A program made the translations under genes and the position numbers. A DNA stretch of 6,905 nt from CAYJOG01 sp964371695 [NCBI: uncultured bacterium] (GTDB lineage: Bacteria > CAYJOG01), in assembly GCA_964371695.1 (NCBI GenBank), contig CAYJOG010000153.1:1-6905 (forward strand). The letters are read 5' to 3'. Below the pieces are notes generated by a model. It saw only the letters and a list, made by a program, of their open reading frames with translations. It had not been told where the DNA came from and ran no database searches. This document shows, piece after piece, positions 5,708 to 6,905 of this stretch (the first letter of the stretch is position 1; the number at the start of each line of letters is the position of its first letter).

Positions 5708-6148
5708 TTAGGATTCTTCATAAAGATCCGGGGCGATCAGGTCGTCGGGCCTTACGCCTTTCATTTCGGCGGGGGTGTAGTTTTCGTCGTGTTTGGCCAC
5801 CACACTTTTGGCTTCAAACACCGCGCCCGCAAAATGCCCCTCGGCCAGCGCCGGTTTTCCCTCCTGAAAAAGGTCCGGCAAAATGCCCCGGTAGCGCACC
5901 CGCACCCCCGTGTCTTTTTCAAACAGCACAAACTCCTTGAGGGTGGAGCCGCTGTGGCGTTTGAGGCTGCCGGGCATCACCACGCCCCCCAGCCGCAGGG
6001 GCTGGGCCAGGTCTCGGGTGCTCAGGGTTTTCAGCTCAGAGGGACGGCGGAAAAAGGACACACTTTCCTGCAAATTGTTGCCGATCAGCAGGCCCCCCGC
6101 CGCCACCAGCGCCAAGGCCCCCAGCGTGAGTTTGGTTTTGGCGTTCAT
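5708..6148 (-). CDS. ccmE: Cytochrome c-type biogenesis heme chaperone CcmE
   Basis: This 146-residue protein is CcmE, the periplasmic heme chaperone that binds heme covalently and passes it to the CcmF/CcmH ligation machinery. A signal anchor covers about residues 5-23, followed by the OB-fold domain (about 28-128). The family motif KHDENYTP (119-126) contains the heme-attaching His120 and Tyr124 (HxxxY). The SLKRHSGSTLKEFVLFE segment (61-77) fits the family's beta-barrel core. Length is normal (E. coli about 159). The ATG overlaps the stop of the upstream ccmD-like gene (ATGA), and AGAGG on the minus strand (complement of 6156-6160) lies seven bases before it. It is the last ccm gene before the convergent asnB, so ccmF and later genes, if present, lie elsewhere. 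Confidence 0.94.
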   Translation of the reverse strand: MNAKTKLTLGALALVAAGGLLIGNNLQESVSFFRRPSELKTLSTRDLAQPLRLGGVVMPGSLKRHSGSTLKEFVLFEKDTGVRVRYRGILPDLFQEGKPALAEGHFAGAVFEAKSVVAKHDENYTPAEMKGVRPDDLIAPDLYEES

Positions 6149-6351
6149 GGCGCGGCCTCTTTGCTGTCCAGTTCAGCGCTCAGCCGCGCCACGTCCCTTA
6201 TCCACAGGCCCCCCACCAGCCACACGACAACAAACACCACCCCAAACGACAAAAACACAAAGGTCAGTTCGTCGCGCCACTGGTTGCTGGGGGCGGTGCG
6301 GGCCGATTCCTGAAGTGTCTGGGTGGTGGTGTCTTCACCGGGGCGGCTCAT
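6145..6351 (-). CDS. ccmD: Small membrane protein in the CcmD position
   Basis: This encodes 68 residues with one strongly hydrophobic segment (about 28-50, FVFLSFGVVFVVVWLVGG within it) and a charged, mostly polar tail. CcmD is a single-span protein of about this size that works with CcmC and CcmE in releasing holo-CcmE. Its sequence is poorly conserved, so the call rests mainly on its place between ccmC and ccmE and on topology. The ATG overlaps the ccmC stop and the TGA overlaps the ccmE start, both as ATGA. AGGAGG on the minus strand (complement of 6362-6367) lies ten bases before the start. The roughly 27-residue hydrophilic leader before the membrane span is longer than in E. coli CcmD as I recall it. 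Confidence 0.7.
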   Translation of the reverse strand: MSRPGEDTTTQTLQESARTAPSNQWRDELTFVFLSFGVVFVVVWLVGGLWIRDVARLSAELDSKEAAP

Positions 6352-6905
6352 GATTCCAGGGCCTCCTCTTCTTCACGTTCCTGTTTTTCGCGCTTCAAGG
6401 CCAGCAGGTGAAAACGGCGCGTGCCAATGGCCAAAAGCGCGCCAAACAGCATCAGCCAGCCCGCAACATTCAGCAGATAGGCATAGAGCATGAGGCCCTG
6501 AATCTTTGGCCCCGATGGCGACAGCACCGTGGCCCCCTGGTGCAGCGACGCCCACCAGTTCACCGACATGTGAATGACGAAATAACCCGGCGCGCCCATC
6601 AGCCCCATGGCGGCGGTGGCCACGGGGGCCTGGTTGCTTTCTTCAAGCGAGCCGCGCAGCAGCGTGGCCCCGCACAGATAAATGAACATGAGCGCCGTGC
6701 TGGTGAGGCGTGGATCCCACCGCCAATAGGCCCCCCAGGCCGAGCGGCCCCACAGGCTGCCCGTCACCAGCACCAGCCCCGCGCACATCAGCGCCACGGC
6801 GGCGGTGGCGCGGTTCATGTGGTCAATCAGGGGCAGGCGCAGGCCCAGATACATGGCTCCGCCCGCCGTGAACCACAACAACGCCACCGCCATGCCAATG
6901 GCCTG
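6348..6905 (-). CDS. ccmC: Heme-handling membrane protein CcmC, partial (5' end off window)
   Basis: The reading frame stays open through the right edge, so the visible 185 residues lack the N-terminus; the ATG at 6893 is internal. CcmC is a multi-span inner-membrane protein that presents heme for attachment to CcmE. The visible part holds the tryptophan-rich WWD motif WGRSAWGAYWRWD (residues 52-64 of the visible part), followed by PRLTSTALMF. It also contains NWWASLHQG (116-124), whose His122 corresponds to the second axial heme ligand (E. coli His184). The first ligand, in the early periplasmic loop, would be off the window. Several hydrophobic spans and an acidic, charged C-terminal tail (REKQEREEEEALES) are seen. 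It is the first visible gene of a tightly overlapped ccmC-ccmD-ccmE unit. Confidence 0.93.
   Translation of the reverse strand, partial: QAIGMAVALLWFTAGGAMYLGLRLPLIDHMNRATAAVALMCAGLVLVTGSLWGRSAWGAYWRWDPRLTSTALMFIYLCGATLLRGSLEESNQAPVATAAMGLMGAPGYFVIHMSVNWWASLHQGATVLSPSGPKIQGLMLYAYLLNVAGWLMLFGALLAIGTRRFHLLALKREKQEREEEEALES

Noticed and set aside
5669-6313. Plus-strand open frame opposite ccmE and ccmD
   Set aside because: It shadows ccmE and the ccmD-like gene, both well supported by motifs, overlaps and ribosome binding sites; no recognisable protein features.

Overview
This window looks like chromosomal DNA from a GC-rich Gram-negative bacterium. It has a class I (Ccm) cytochrome c maturation cluster, a KdsD/KpsF-type sugar-phosphate isomerase (a family normally tied to Kdo and the outer envelope), and a rimP-nusA pair read from closely spaced or overlapping starts. 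The Ccm genes and general protein style are proteobacteria-like, but nothing here allows a species or even a secure class to be named.

Layout. Positions 1-221 are non-coding and packed with hairpins. A run of perfect stem-loops fills 16-129, a good sigma70-type promoter lies at 133-161, and an intrinsic-terminator-like hairpin with a T-tract at 171-195 ends 26 bases before the rimP start codon. rimP (222-692) and nusA (689-2185) overlap by ATGA. A SIS-CBS sugar-phosphate isomerase of the KdsD/KpsF/GutQ family (2195-3181) follows after nine bases, in the place where infB (or ylxR/ylxQ, then infB) is usually found. After a 241-base gap comes asnB (3423-5294), a glutamine-hydrolysing asparagine synthetase family enzyme. 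On the opposite strand, converging on asnB, are ccmE, a ccmD-like small membrane protein and the 3' two-thirds or more of ccmC, each pair overlapping by ATGA; ccmC runs off the right edge.

The two larger intergenic gaps (3182-3422 and 5295-5707) flank asnB and hold related palindromes. At least five hairpins carry a 5' GTAG, like REP elements mobilised by RAYT (REP-associated tyrosine) transposases, and four of them form inverted pairs.

How the genes work together. RimP matures the 30S subunit and NusA controls elongation, pausing and termination, so the first operon is a core gene-expression unit with an isomerase gene attached. Any transcript reaching rimP must cross the terminator-like hairpin, which suggests attenuation, possibly autoregulation by NusA. 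CcmC, CcmD and CcmE together load heme onto the CcmE chaperone for attachment to c-type cytochromes in the periplasm. The most notable points are the rimP leader, the REP-like family around asnB, the isomerase with Gln at the position of the family's active-site His, and the unusual neighbour of nusA.
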